Shown piece by piece: positions 8,402 to 16,045 of a stretch of DNA of 18,288 nt (the stretch's first letter is position 1; each line of letters starts with the position of its first letter). Below the pieces are notes generated by a model, which searched no databases, was not told the origin of the DNA, and was given only the letters and a program-made list of their open reading frames with translations. The translations under genes and the position numbers were made by a program. Source of the stretch: Rhodoferax sp. UBA4409. Lineage in GTDB: Bacteria > Pseudomonadota > Gammaproteobacteria > Burkholderiales > Burkholderiaceae_C. The DNA is taken from the NCBI GenBank assembly GCA_002390825.1, contig DGQR01000211.1, positions 1-18,288 of the forward strand, read 5' to 3'.

Positions 8402-9729
8402 GGCTCTATGAGTGCCCGGTGCATCCGGTCCGTCAGTGGCTTGAGCAGATAGCTCATGAAGGTGCGCTCCCCTGTCTTGATGAAAACATCCGCCGGCATG
8501 CCGGCCTTGACTTCCTGACGCTGCAGTTTTTGCATTCCATCGGGTGTGACTTCAATGACCAGCTTGAAGTAACTGGCATTCTGCCTTGAATCGGTGGCGG
8601 CATCGGCAGCGACCTGCACGATGCGGCCTTCGATCCTTGGCGTGGTGGCTTGATTCAACGCACTGAACAAGATTCCCACCTCCATGCCCGGCTTGACTTT
8701 GTCAATCAGGTGGGTCGCCAGAGGGGTTTCGATGCGCAAGACATCATCTTTCGGAAATATCTCCATCAGAGGCATGCCATTGCTGACCACGCCCCCTACC
8801 GTGTGGACGCTCAAGCTCATGACTGTTCCGCTCACAGGGGCCCGCACCTCGGCGTTGCGCACCTCGAACTCCAGTCCGCGCAGCCGGCCCTCTAGCGTCG
8901 CCGCTTCGCGCTGAACATCTGACAACTGAGACTCGATATCCTTGCGCTGCTCTTGCTGCCGTGCAGCCACGCGGGCACGCCCCTCGGCAATCGCCTGCCG
9001 GGTTTTGCCCGCGCTGTTGAGGTCTTCCGCCACGCCGCCTTGGATGCTGGCGTACAAGCGCTCTTGCTCAGAAACCCGGTTGCGCGGGAAGAAACCATCG
9101 TCCGCCAAAGACTTTTGGTTACGTAGCTCTTCACGCAACATCCGGCTTTGCGACTCCTTGGAGTACTTGGCGGCCTCTTGCCCTTGCACCTGGAACTCCA
9201 GACCGCGTAAGGCGGCCTCCATGCTTTGGAGTTCGTTCGCCCGCAATTGCCTGCGCGACTCCAGCAAACGGCTTTGCAAGGCCATGACCTCCATCACCCG
9301 CGTGTCTTCTCCCAGCTCCAACAAGGCGGGGGGAAAGTCGATCGTCGATCGCCCCTGTTGCTCGGCCTCGAGGCGTGCTTGGGTGGCCAGGGCCACGAGC
9401 CACTGCCCTTGCACGATGCTGAGTTGTGCGCGGGCGCTGGTGTCATCCAGCCGGACCAATACCTGCCCCGCCTGCACCTGGGCGCCATCCCGCGCCAAAA
9501 TTTCAGCTACTTTGCCACCAGTCAGGGGCTGCACCAATTTTCGGCTGCCGCTGACCACCACGGTGCCCGACGAGGTCACCGCAGCATCAAGGGGCGCCAT
9601 AGTGGCCCAAGCCATAAAGCCACCAAAGCCGAATAAAAGTAATAGCCAGCCCCAGCGGATGGGGCGGGCGTCATTCAGGTCCACCGATACCGTAGAGCCG
9701 AAGGGGGCGTTTTGGAGCGTGCTACTCAT
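8398..9729 (-). CDS. HlyD/PrtE-family periplasmic adaptor (membrane fusion protein)
   Basis: This protein joins the inner-membrane ABC exporter to the TolC channel. One N-terminal membrane helix (GWLLLLFGFGGFMAWATM, about residues 25-45) is followed by a lipoyl half-motif (SGTVVVSGSRKLVQPLTGG), a long coiled-coil hairpin (about 95-290, rich in Q, R and E), a second lipoyl half (VRAPVSGTVMSL), and the family-typical C-terminus GMPADVFIKTGERTFMSYLL. I chose ATG 9729 (MSSTLQN), which lies one base after the ABC gene stop and gives 443 residues. A GTG at 9738 would add MIE and overlap the ABC gene by eight bases; neither has a strong ribosome-binding site. It overlaps the TolC gene downstream by four bases. 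Confidence 0.93.
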   Translation of the reverse strand: MSSTLQNAPFGSTVSVDLNDARPIRWGWLLLLFGFGGFMAWATMAPLDAAVTSSGTVVVSGSRKLVQPLTGGKVAEILARDGAQVQAGQVLVRLDDTSARAQLSIVQGQWLVALATQARLEAEQQGRSTIDFPPALLELGEDTRVMEVMALQSRLLESRRQLRANELQSMEAALRGLEFQVQGQEAAKYSKESQSRMLREELRNQKSLADDGFFPRNRVSEQERLYASIQGGVAEDLNSAGKTRQAIAEGRARVAARQQEQRKDIESQLSDVQREAATLEGRLRGLEFEVRNAEVRAPVSGTVMSLSVHTVGGVVSNGMPLMEIFPKDDVLRIETPLATHLIDKVKPGMEVGILFSALNQATTPRIEGRIVQVAADAATDSRQNASYFKLVIEVTPDGMQKLQRQEVKAGMPADVFIKTGERTFMSYLLKPLTDRMHRALIEP

Positions 9730-9730
9730 C

Positions 9731-11659
9731 TCAATCACCGAACTTCAGATTGAATGGCGGCATGCCACTTGCTCCCTCGGGGGCTGCGGGAGCGGGAGCA
9801 GGCGAAGCCGGAGGCGCAGCAGTTGCAGCGACGGGTGCAGGCTTCGCCGGAACTGCCTCAGCGGGTGCCGCAGTCACTGCAGGCGGCTGGCGGTTCACCA
9901 GCACTGGAGGAGTCATTCCGCGCGGCGGGCCTGCGGAGTTGGCGGCCGCCGGAGGTGCCGGCGGCGGCTCCATCGGCCGGCCATTGAGCGCAGCCAAGAC
10001 TTCTTCACGCGGCCCATAAGCCGCCACAGTGCCTTCTCGCAAGACCAATAGTTTGTTGGCAGCGCCCAGCGCCGACGGCCGATGGGTGATGATGACCGAG
10101 GTCCGACCGCGTGAGGACAGGTCTTTGATGGCGTCTGTCAGTGCTTTTTCACCGGCGTCATCGAGGTTGGAGTTGGGCTCATCCAGGACCACCAGCACCG
10201 GGTCGCCGTAGAGCGCTCTCGCCAGAGCAATACGCTGACGCTGCCCGCCGGACAATGCCGCACCTGCTGCGCCCACCGGCGTGTCATAGCCCTGGGGCAG
10301 CCGCAGAATTTGCTCATGAAAACCCACCCGCTGTGCAGCCACGACAACCTGCTGGGGGTCGATATCGCCAAACCGGGCAATGTTCTCGGCCACCGTGCCA
10401 TCAAACAGCTCAATATCCTGAGGAAGGTACCCAATGAAAGGGCCCAGCTCCTGCTTGTTCCAACGAAACAAGTCTGCACCATCCAACCGCACCGTACCGG
10501 ACAGTGCCGGCCAGATCCCCACGAGCAAGCGGGCCAGAGTCGATTTGCCCGCGCCACTGGCACCGATAACGGCAACGGCATCACCCGCCTGAATTTGGAA
10601 ACTGATTTGCTTCAAGATGGCCGCACGCCCACCCGGTGCGGCAGTCACTACATTCTCAAAAGCAACCTGCCCGCTAGGCGCGGGCAAAGACATGGACTGA
10701 GGCCGTGATGGAAAGGCCTGCAGCATCTCCCGCAATCGCTGGTAGGCACTGCGCGCTGCGGCTAACGATGCCCAATTGCCCACCAGTCCCTCGGCCGGCG
10801 CCAGCGCGCGACTGGTCAGCAGCGAGACCGCGATCATCATGCCGCCGGTCATCCGCCCGTCCAGCACCAACAGAGCCGCCAGCCCCAGTGACAAAGACTG
10901 CATGGCCATGCGCACAAAACGGGTCAAGCTCTCCATAACAGCTGCGCGGTCACTCGCGCGGGCTTGCAAACCAATTTCTTGGGTGTGTAACCCCTGCCAA
11001 CGGCGCTGAATCGGGCCCAACATGCCCATGGCTTCGATGACCTCCACGTTTTGCAGATGGCTGCTGAGTTCGCGTTGGGACTGCATGTTGTACTTTTGCG
11101 CCTCGTCCAAGGCGGCTTTGGCCAGCTTTTGGTTCAGCCAGGTGATGGCAACCAGCACTAGCGCCCCGGCCAGCGTGAATGCCGCAGCCTCCATAGAGAA
11201 AGACGCAATGATCAAGAGATACAGCGGGGCCCAAGGCGCATCAAATACGGCAATCAAACCCGGGCCGGTCAGTGTTTGACGCAGGGTCGTGAGGTCATGC
11301 AGGGGTTGGGTGCTGCTGTTGCCGGGCTGGCGGAGCATGCGCTCATAGGTCGCGCCCAAAACCCGCAAGCCCATCAAATGGTCCAGCCGGGCACTCACCC
11401 GCACCAGCACCCAGGCGCGGATCGTCTCCAGCGCGGCCATGAACAAAAAGGCCCCCACGACCAACAAGGTGAGGACCAGCAAGGTGGTTTCGTTGCGGCT
11501 GCCCAGCACCCGGTCGTACACCTGCATCATGTAGAGCGAAGGCGCCAACATCATCAGGTTCAAGAACCCGCTGAACACCGCCACCGTCACAAACGCCGTG
11601 CGGAGCTGGCGCAACGCGTGCCTCAGCTCGTCAGGGGGTGCAGATGGGGTGGAAGCCAT
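9731..11659 (-). CDS. PrtD-like type I secretion ABC transporter (permease-ATPase) with Pro/Ala-rich tail
   Basis: An ABC exporter half-transporter of 642 residues, expected to work as a dimer in the inner membrane. Residues about 15-300 are a six-helix exporter domain (FLNLMMLAPSLYMMQVYDRV is typical of the PrtD group). The ATPase shows Walker A GASGAGKST (366-374), signature LSGGQRQ (469-475), Walker B VVLDEP with D493/E494, and the switch histidine in ITHRPSA (H526). No N-terminal C39-like domain is present, which fits the protease/RTX exporter type. Unusually, about 80 residues after the ATPase (from about 560) form a Pro/Ala-rich extension ending in PPFNLKFGD; relatives normally end near residue 560-580. 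ATG 11659 opens the operon ABC-HlyD-TolC-TPR protein. I found no convincing ribosome-binding site or promoter in the 95 bases before it. Confidence 0.93.
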   Translation of the reverse strand: MASTPSAPPDELRHALRQLRTAFVTVAVFSGFLNLMMLAPSLYMMQVYDRVLGSRNETTLLVLTLLVVGAFLFMAALETIRAWVLVRVSARLDHLMGLRVLGATYERMLRQPGNSSTQPLHDLTTLRQTLTGPGLIAVFDAPWAPLYLLIIASFSMEAAAFTLAGALVLVAITWLNQKLAKAALDEAQKYNMQSQRELSSHLQNVEVIEAMGMLGPIQRRWQGLHTQEIGLQARASDRAAVMESLTRFVRMAMQSLSLGLAALLVLDGRMTGGMMIAVSLLTSRALAPAEGLVGNWASLAAARSAYQRLREMLQAFPSRPQSMSLPAPSGQVAFENVVTAAPGGRAAILKQISFQIQAGDAVAVIGASGAGKSTLARLLVGIWPALSGTVRLDGADLFRWNKQELGPFIGYLPQDIELFDGTVAENIARFGDIDPQQVVVAAQRVGFHEQILRLPQGYDTPVGAAGAALSGGQRQRIALARALYGDPVLVVLDEPNSNLDDAGEKALTDAIKDLSSRGRTSVIITHRPSALGAANKLLVLREGTVAAYGPREEVLAALNGRPMEPPPAPPAAANSAGPPRGMTPPVLVNRQPPAVTAAPAEAVPAKPAPVAATAAPPASPAPAPAAPEGASGMPPFNLKFGD

Positions 11660-11754
11660 GAAGGGGTGGGTACAGATAGAGCCGGTTCGGCCACCATCTT
11701 ACGTACGCACCCTTGAGCCAAGGCACGAAACAGCGCCTGAAAAACCGCGGTTTT
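11660..11754. other. Short intergenic space between fliT and the type I secretion operon
   Basis: These 95 bases separate fliT from the ABC exporter gene, both on the - strand. The fliT-proximal end is a 14-base palindrome (listed separately). I saw no clear sigma-70 promoter, and no FliA box pair with good spacing, facing the exporter gene. Read-through from the flagellar operon into the exporter operon is therefore possible. Confidence 0.4.
11741..11754. terminator. Perfect palindrome right after fliT, possible weak terminator
   Basis: AAAACCGCGGTTTT is self-complementary over 14 bases and starts at the base after the fliT stop codon. On the - strand the T-run follows a short GC-rich core, which resembles a minimal intrinsic terminator. 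The core is only about six GC pairs with almost no room for a loop, so termination is probably weak or the element is bidirectional. Confidence 0.35.
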
Positions 11755-12054
11755 CTAGTGCAGAAACTGGCGCTGACCTTCGAAACGCTGCTCGAAATGC
11801 GCGAGCCAAGGCTCGGCCAAGTAGCGGATCTGGGCATCGTTGTGAAGAATACGCTGCATGATGCGCGTTTTCTCTGCCTTGGCAGCGGCGTCGAGCTCTT
11901 CGCTGCGGGCCCGTTGGCGGAGTTGCTCGATAAGCACTGCGCAAGCACCTTCGAAGCGCATCACACCGTCCCAGTCTTCAGCCTTGGCGGCTTCCAACAT
12001 TTTGGCGCTGCTGTCTTCGATGGCTTTGTAAAAGTCGATCAGCATTTGTGGCAT
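11755..12054 (-). CDS. fliT: Flagellar protein FliT (export chaperone for FliD)
   Basis: A small helical protein of 99 residues: MPQMLIDFYKAIEDSSAKM, then an alpha-helical, charged body (KAEDWDGVMRFEGACA, EKTRIMQRILHNDAQIRYL). Size, composition and place directly after fliS fit FliT, which binds the filament cap FliD and, in enterics, holds back FlhDC. Sequence identity in this family is low, so the call rests partly on synteny. I chose ATG 12054; the alternative ATG 12072 (MRGVLFMPQ) overlaps the fliS stop as TGATG and would couple translation to fliS. No strong ribosome-binding site separates the two choices. Confidence 0.75.
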   Translation of the reverse strand: MPQMLIDFYKAIEDSSAKMLEAAKAEDWDGVMRFEGACAVLIEQLRQRARSEELDAAAKAEKTRIMQRILHNDAQIRYLAEPWLAHFEQRFEGQRQFLH

Positions 12055-12071
12055 GAAAAGGACCCCGCGCA

Positions 12072-12491
12072 TCAGACTGGCTGCAAATATGCAGGACCTT
12101 GACCATTGATCTGCTTCCATCCGCTGGCGACGGGCTCTATGACGCGCTGCACCTCTTCGAGAATGGCGGCGTCGCTACGGATATTGGCAATTGTGAGACG
12201 CTGCACACAATAGGTGTACAGGTCGTGCAAGTTGCGGGCGAGTTCGCCACCGTCTTGCAGGTTGAGAGGCGCAATCAGGCCCTCTTCAAAAATACGGACT
12301 GCGTGGTTGATGTGTTTGCATTTGCCGGGCACATCACTATTCTGGATGGCCGCCCGCGCACTACCCAATGTTTGCTGCAGTGCATCAAACAGGAGCACCA
12401 CCAATTTGTGGGGATCTGCATTGTCAACACTGGTCTCAATGCCTACACGCTTGTAAGCAGAGGCGGAGCGGGAGCTGACGGAGGTAAACAT
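12072..12491 (-). CDS. fliS: Flagellin export chaperone FliS
   Basis: This 139-residue protein matches FliS in size and key blocks: an N-terminal SAYKRVGIETSV, then ADPHKLVVLLFDALQQTL, HINHAVRIFEEGL and NLHDLYTYCVQRLTIANI. FliS is a four-helix cytoplasmic chaperone that binds the disordered C-terminus of flagellin, stops premature polymerisation and delivers it to the export gate. ATG 12491 follows an AAGGA ribosome-binding site with eight bases of spacing. The gene lies between fliD and fliT as in many betaproteobacteria and appears to have its own FliA-type promoter (12520-12546). Confidence 0.95.
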   Translation of the reverse strand: MFTSVSSRSASAYKRVGIETSVDNADPHKLVVLLFDALQQTLGSARAAIQNSDVPGKCKHINHAVRIFEEGLIAPLNLQDGGELARNLHDLYTYCVQRLTIANIRSDAAILEEVQRVIEPVASGWKQINGQGPAYLQPV

Positions 12492-12519
12492 GCTGCAATT
12501 CCTTGAGGAGATGCTTTAG

Positions 12520-12546
12520 TTATCGGCAGATGCTACGACAAATCAA
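12520..12546 (-). promoter_or_regulatory. FliA (sigma-28) type promoter for fliS-fliT
   Basis: On the - strand, TTGATTTG is followed by 11 bases and a perfect GCCGATAA (plus-strand 12520-12527). The -35 part is weak (4 of 8 against TAAAGTTT) but spacing and -10 are ideal. Predicted start near 12513 leaves a leader of about 22 bases that includes the fliS ribosome-binding site. Confidence 0.65.
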
Positions 12547-12553
12547 GTATTTC

Positions 12554-12572
12554 CCCTTCAGAAATGGAAGGG
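12554..12572. repeat. Hairpin between fliD and fliS
   Basis: CCCTTC and GAAGGG form a six-base perfect stem around a seven-base loop. The T-run (TTTT) is on the + strand side, so it looks more like a + strand terminator. On the - strand, the direction of fliD, it is followed by GAAATA and would terminate poorly. It may still stabilise the fliD mRNA end. Confidence 0.35.
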
Positions 12573-12652
12573 TTTTCCGTTTGCTACTCTTTTAGGAGCT
12601 GCTCACGCAAATGGGACCTGCGCTTATAAGTGTTTTGATACGAATCCAAGAC

Positions 12653-14071
12653 CTAGTTGGTAGATTTGTTCCAGGTGGTCACCTGCTGGGCCACGTAACT
12701 ATTCAGCGCCGTCAGACTGGCCATTTTGGTGTCCAACGCTGCATATTGGGCCTTCAAGCGAGTCTCCAAGTTGGAAGCACGTGTATTGACTTTGGTTTGC
12801 TCGGTAGAGTTGTTGTCAATTGCTTTTTTGACCGCATTCGTCTTGTTGGTCACCGTGCCCGTGGCAGCCAGGAGCCCATTGGCAAAGTCTTTGATCCGCA
12901 GACCGAACCCATTGGAGGCATCGGATCCACCGAAGTTAGTAAACAACAATTGGAGGTTGGACACATCACTGAACGCGGAAGTCAGCCTGGTATTGTTGAT
13001 TTCCAGGTCCCCCCCTAACTTGGCACTGATACCGATATCTGCCAACCGAGAGAAGGTAGATCCAGTCGACGAAGTGGCCCCCACGAGGCTACGAAGGGCC
13101 CGTTGCAGCCCCGTAGCTACTGAATCGCCCTGCAATGCACCTGCTGTTTTTGTGGCGGCATCGTAGGCTGTAGCGTCATTGAGCGTTTGGTTCAGCGCGT
13201 TGTAGGCACCGATGAAATCCTGAATGCTTTTCGTCATGCTCGCAGTGTCTTTGGCCACCGTCACATCCACTGCGGTGGTCGTGACTTGCGAAAGGGTCAG
13301 ATTCAGGCCGTCGACCACATTCGTCAAGGTGTTTTTGGAAGACGAAACCGCCACACCATTGATGGTCGCTTCAGCATTTTGTGGCGCCTGGTTCTGCGCC
13401 ATGGCAAAGTTTCCAGCCGAATAAGACAAGCGCGATAAATTAGAGGGAACACTAACAGTGCCACCCGTTCCCTCGGTGGCTGTCACCGTAAACGCGCCAT
13501 CCGAACCGGTATTTGTGGCTCTCAGCATCAGATTCACTTTGCCAGAACCATCCGAAATCACACTGGCTGCCACACCCAATCCAGAAGTCGCATTGATCTT
13601 TGCAGCGATCTGGGTCAACGTGCCTTCACCATCCGCAATATTGATATCCACTGCAGCATTCGATCCAACTTTGATAGACAAGGTGCCATAGCCCAGCTGA
13701 TCCGTGGCCGCTGGAAGTGCGGGACTGCCCACTGTGGTCGGTAGGGCAAGTGACTGCGCTTTCGCCAGCTTGGAAACCTCAATGCTGTATGAAGCCGCTG
13801 CAGCGCCGGTACCGGCTGTAGCGGATACTGCCGACGTATTCGAAGAAGTGGCCGTAGTACCTTTCCAACTCAGCACGCTCCCCAATTTGGAGGCTGCCGA
13901 TGACAACGCAGAAACTTGAGACTGAATGATTCCCACGGTGGAGAGCTGGGTTTGAAGCGTGGTTGCCTTGGTCTGCAAGGATTTCAGCGGCTGCTTTTCC
14001 AATGCGGAGAGCTGTGAAATGATGCTGCTGACATCCAGCCCACTGCCCAAACCTGTTGATGAAATAGCCAT
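12653..14071 (-). CDS. fliD: Flagellar hook-associated protein 2 (filament cap) FliD
   Basis: This 472-residue protein has the FliD N-terminal signature (AISSTGLGSGLDVSSIISQL, then LEKQPLKSLQTKATTLQTQL) and a C-terminal region ending in a coiled-coil-like stretch (RASNLETRLKAQYAALDTKM, LNSYVAQQVTTWNKS). FliD forms the cap at the filament tip and guides flagellin folding. The middle carries the Ser/Thr/Ala-rich variable domains. ATG 14071 is preceded by a strong GGAGG ribosome-binding site (14078-14082 on the plus-strand axis). The stop is TAG. It has its own FliA-type promoter upstream and is followed by fliS after a 161-base gap. Confidence 0.96.
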   Translation of the reverse strand: MAISSTGLGSGLDVSSIISQLSALEKQPLKSLQTKATTLQTQLSTVGIIQSQVSALSSAASKLGSVLSWKGTTATSSNTSAVSATAGTGAAAASYSIEVSKLAKAQSLALPTTVGSPALPAATDQLGYGTLSIKVGSNAAVDINIADGEGTLTQIAAKINATSGLGVAASVISDGSGKVNLMLRATNTGSDGAFTVTATEGTGGTVSVPSNLSRLSYSAGNFAMAQNQAPQNAEATINGVAVSSSKNTLTNVVDGLNLTLSQVTTTAVDVTVAKDTASMTKSIQDFIGAYNALNQTLNDATAYDAATKTAGALQGDSVATGLQRALRSLVGATSSTGSTFSRLADIGISAKLGGDLEINNTRLTSAFSDVSNLQLLFTNFGGSDASNGFGLRIKDFANGLLAATGTVTNKTNAVKKAIDNNSTEQTKVNTRASNLETRLKAQYAALDTKMASLTALNSYVAQQVTTWNKSTN

Positions 14072-14136
14072 ACCGAACCTCCAGACTGTTGCCAGCCACG
14101 ATTATGGAGAGGCACTTTGGCCTCTAAAGGCTCAAT

Positions 14137-14163
14137 TAATCGGCAATCACCCGCCAAACTGAA
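14137..14163 (-). promoter_or_regulatory. FliA (sigma-28) type promoter for fliD
   Basis: On the - strand, TTCAGTTT (6 of 8 to TAAAGTTT), 11 bases, then GCCGATTA (7 of 8 to GCCGATAA). Predicted transcription start near 14130, with a leader of about 60 bases. It lies just past the flagellin terminator, as expected for a separate class III unit. Confidence 0.75.
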
Positions 14164-14176
14164 ATCAATCACCCAT

Positions 14177-14209
14177 AAAAAAAGCGACAACCGGATGAAC
14201 GGTTGTCGC
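14177..14209 (-). terminator. Strong intrinsic terminator of the - strand flagellin gene
   Basis: GCGACAACCG and CGGTTGTCGC pair perfectly over ten bases around loop GATGAA. In - strand reading the stem is followed by seven T (plus-strand A-run 14177-14183). It lies about 45 bases past the flagellin stop. Confidence 0.93.
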
Positions 14210-14222
14210 CTTGTGGTCTCAA

Positions 14223-14243
14223 TCGGCTGCTGAGCGCAGCCGA
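14223..14243. repeat. Second hairpin just after the flagellin stop
   Basis: TCGGCTGC and GCAGCCGA form a perfect eight-base stem with loop TGAGC, starting about ten bases past the stop codon and ahead of the main terminator. There is no T-run, so it more likely protects the abundant flagellin mRNA from 3' exonucleases than terminates. Confidence 0.5.
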
Positions 14244-14253
14244 TGGGCCTGGT

Positions 14254-15708
14254 TTAACGCAACAGAGCCAGAACACCCTGTGGCAGCTGGTTCGCCTGAG
14301 CAACCATCGCTGTACCAGCCTGCTGCAGGATCTGCGAGCGAGACAGGTTAGCTGTTTCTGCTGCAAAGTCAGCATCTTGGATGCGTGAACGCGATGCAGA
14401 TAGGTTTTCGCTGGAGGTCTGCAAGTTGGTCACCGTCGATTCGAAGCGGTTTTGCACAGCACCCAACGCAGCGCGCTGATCGCTGATTTGAGCCAACGCG
14501 GCATCCACTACTTTTAGCGCCTTGTTAGAACCATCCACTGTGCTCACTGTGAGGGCCGCGACAGTGCTCAAAGTGCTTCCATTAGATGCGGCACCCAACA
14601 GAGTAGTACCGGTGTCCGTAGCAATAGAGAAGCCCGACTTTCCGTCAAATGTCAGCCCACCGCCAATAGTGGCTGTTGCAGTACCTAAGGCCGCGGTGGC
14701 GGTACCGGTGGATCCTGTCACGAGGGCGGTTCCGATACCGTCGCCGGCTGCAGCTTGTGTCGAGTCGATCTTGATGTCATTGCCGTCGAGGTCTGTGAGC
14801 ACCAGCTTGCCAGCCTTGTCAGACGTTGCCGTGATATTTGTCAGGCTGGACTGCGCATTGATCGCCTTGGCAATGGCGGACAGGTCGTTGGCATCGCTCA
14901 CAGTGGCGGAGATGGCAACCGCTGTCGTATTGGCACCCTGCAATGTGAAAGAGATAGCACCAGCTGTAACACCAGAGATAGTTGCAGTGGTTTTTGCAGT
15001 GGCGGTAATTCCTGTGGTTTCAGTGTTGGTATTGATTTTGCCGGCGATCGACTTTGCGCTTTCAGCGGCCGCCACGGTCACCGTCGCTGTAGCACCATTG
15101 CCATTCAAGGTCAGTGCTTGTCCAGCTGTGTTGTTCACTGCTGCGAGCGCAGCATCTGAAATTGCACCGGTGACAGTGCTGCTCGCCAGGGTGTTGTTAC
15201 CCAGATCGGCTGCCTTGGCACTACCCACACCTACCGTGATGATCTGGTTGGCATTGGCGCCCACTTGAAACTGGGTGCCAGTCAAAGTGCCGTCCAACAG
15301 ATTCAAGCCGTTGAATTGGGTGGTAGTCGCGACACGGTTGATTTCAGAAGTGAGCTGAGTCACTTCGTTCTGGATTGCTTCGCGGTCGCTAGCACTGTTG
15401 GTGCCGTTGGCAGATTGCACTGCCAACTCACGGATACGCTGCAGGTTGCCAGAGATACTACCCAACGCGCCTTCGGCAGTTTGCGTCAACGAAATCGCAT
15501 CGTTCGAGTTGCGAGCGGCCTGTGTGAGACCACGGATTTGCGAGGTCATGCGATCACTGATCGCCAGACCTGCAGCGTCGTCCTTGGCGCTGTTAATACG
15601 CAAGCCGGATGACAGCCGTTGCATGGAGGTGGACAGCGAAGACTGAGACATCGACAAGTTGCGCTGTGCAGTCAACGACTGGATATTGGTATTGATGGTG
15701 GAAGCCAT
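14254..15708 (-). CDS. fliC: Flagellin, copy 1
   Basis: A 484-residue flagellin. The N-terminal D0/D1 region (MASTINTNIQSLTAQRNLSM, SSGLRINSAKDDAAGL, RIRELAVQSANGT) and C-terminal D1/D0 region (RFESTVTNLQTSSENLSASR, QANQLPQGVLALLR) are intact, so it should be exported and polymerise. The middle (about 150-390) is a Thr/Ala/Ser-rich variable domain exposed on the filament; it includes a DKAGKLVLTDLDGNDIKI segment also seen in copy 2. The rich Ser/Thr surface makes it a possible glycosylation target. ATG 15708 follows TTTTTAGGAGTTACCAAA, a good ribosome-binding site. A FliA-type promoter and a strong terminator bracket it as a single-gene unit. Confidence 0.97.
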   Translation of the reverse strand: MASTINTNIQSLTAQRNLSMSQSSLSTSMQRLSSGLRINSAKDDAAGLAISDRMTSQIRGLTQAARNSNDAISLTQTAEGALGSISGNLQRIRELAVQSANGTNSASDREAIQNEVTQLTSEINRVATTTQFNGLNLLDGTLTGTQFQVGANANQIITVGVGSAKAADLGNNTLASSTVTGAISDAALAAVNNTAGQALTLNGNGATATVTVAAAESAKSIAGKINTNTETTGITATAKTTATISGVTAGAISFTLQGANTTAVAISATVSDANDLSAIAKAINAQSSLTNITATSDKAGKLVLTDLDGNDIKIDSTQAAAGDGIGTALVTGSTGTATAALGTATATIGGGLTFDGKSGFSIATDTGTTLLGAASNGSTLSTVAALTVSTVDGSNKALKVVDAALAQISDQRAALGAVQNRFESTVTNLQTSSENLSASRSRIQDADFAAETANLSRSQILQQAGTAMVAQANQLPQGVLALLR

Positions 15709-15846
15709 TTTGGTAACTCCTAAAAAAGACTCACTAAATCCGGCGGAATGCCGATCTCAACGCCAGCATTGCTGCTGACACCATGACCGGCGCACCCCAG
15801 GAGATGCCTTCCGGACGACGAGCCCGTTATGAACCCGTTGGTTTTG

Positions 15847-15873
15847 TTTTCGGGAGTTCTCAAAAAAACTTTA
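15847..15873 (-). promoter_or_regulatory. FliA (sigma-28) type promoter for flagellin copy 1
   Basis: On the - strand, a perfect TAAAGTTT -35 (plus-strand 15866-15873), 11 bases, then CCCGAAAA (6 of 8 to GCCGATAA). Predicted start near 15840. Confidence 0.8.
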
Positions 15874-15976
15874 GGTTATTCCGTGACGACCTGCGCCTAA
15901 CACGCTGCATTTGCCCGGAAAAATTGATTAGTCGGGCATTTGCCCATCAATTCTGAGAATTAAGGGTTTACCCCTA

Positions 15977-16003
15977 TAAAGATTCCAAAATCCGAACGGA
16001 TAT
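15977..16003 (+). promoter_or_regulatory. FliA (sigma-28) type promoter for flagellin copy 2
   Basis: TAAAGATT (7 of 8) at 15977-15984, 11 bases, then ACGGATAT (5 of 8) at 15996-16003. The -10 is poorer than that of copy 1, which may make this the weaker promoter. Predicted start near 16010. Confidence 0.7.
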
Positions 16004-16026
16004 GGCCGCTTTTCCGGCCGCTTATT

Positions 16027-16045
16027 GCGTTTTTGCCAAAAACGC
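16027..16045 (+). repeat. Hairpin near the 5' end of the flagellin copy 2 leader
   Basis: GCGTTTTT and AAAAACGC pair perfectly over eight bases around loop GCC, starting about 17 bases after the predicted transcription start. A stem at the 5' end of a leader often slows mRNA decay. Copy 1 has no equally clean counterpart. Confidence 0.5.

Noticed and set aside
9730..9738. GTG start for the HlyD gene
   Set aside because: The ATG nine bases downstream gives a standard N-terminus and a normal stop-start junction; kept only as an alternative.
8942..10051. Long + strand open frame (369 codons) opposite the HlyD and ABC genes
   Set aside because: It lies antisense to two well-recognised genes, is Ser/Arg/Cys-rich and shows no domain; it is a by-product of GC-rich codon use.
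11684..11710. Possible FliA promoter before the ABC exporter gene (GCCGAACC on the - strand)
   Set aside because: Only the GCCGA part of the -10 matches, and the bases at the right -35 distance do not resemble TAAAGTTT.
14522..15268. Long + strand open frame opposite flagellin copy 1
   Set aside because: It is antisense to a certain flagellin gene and has low-complexity Val/Ala/Pro composition mirroring the flagellin variable region.
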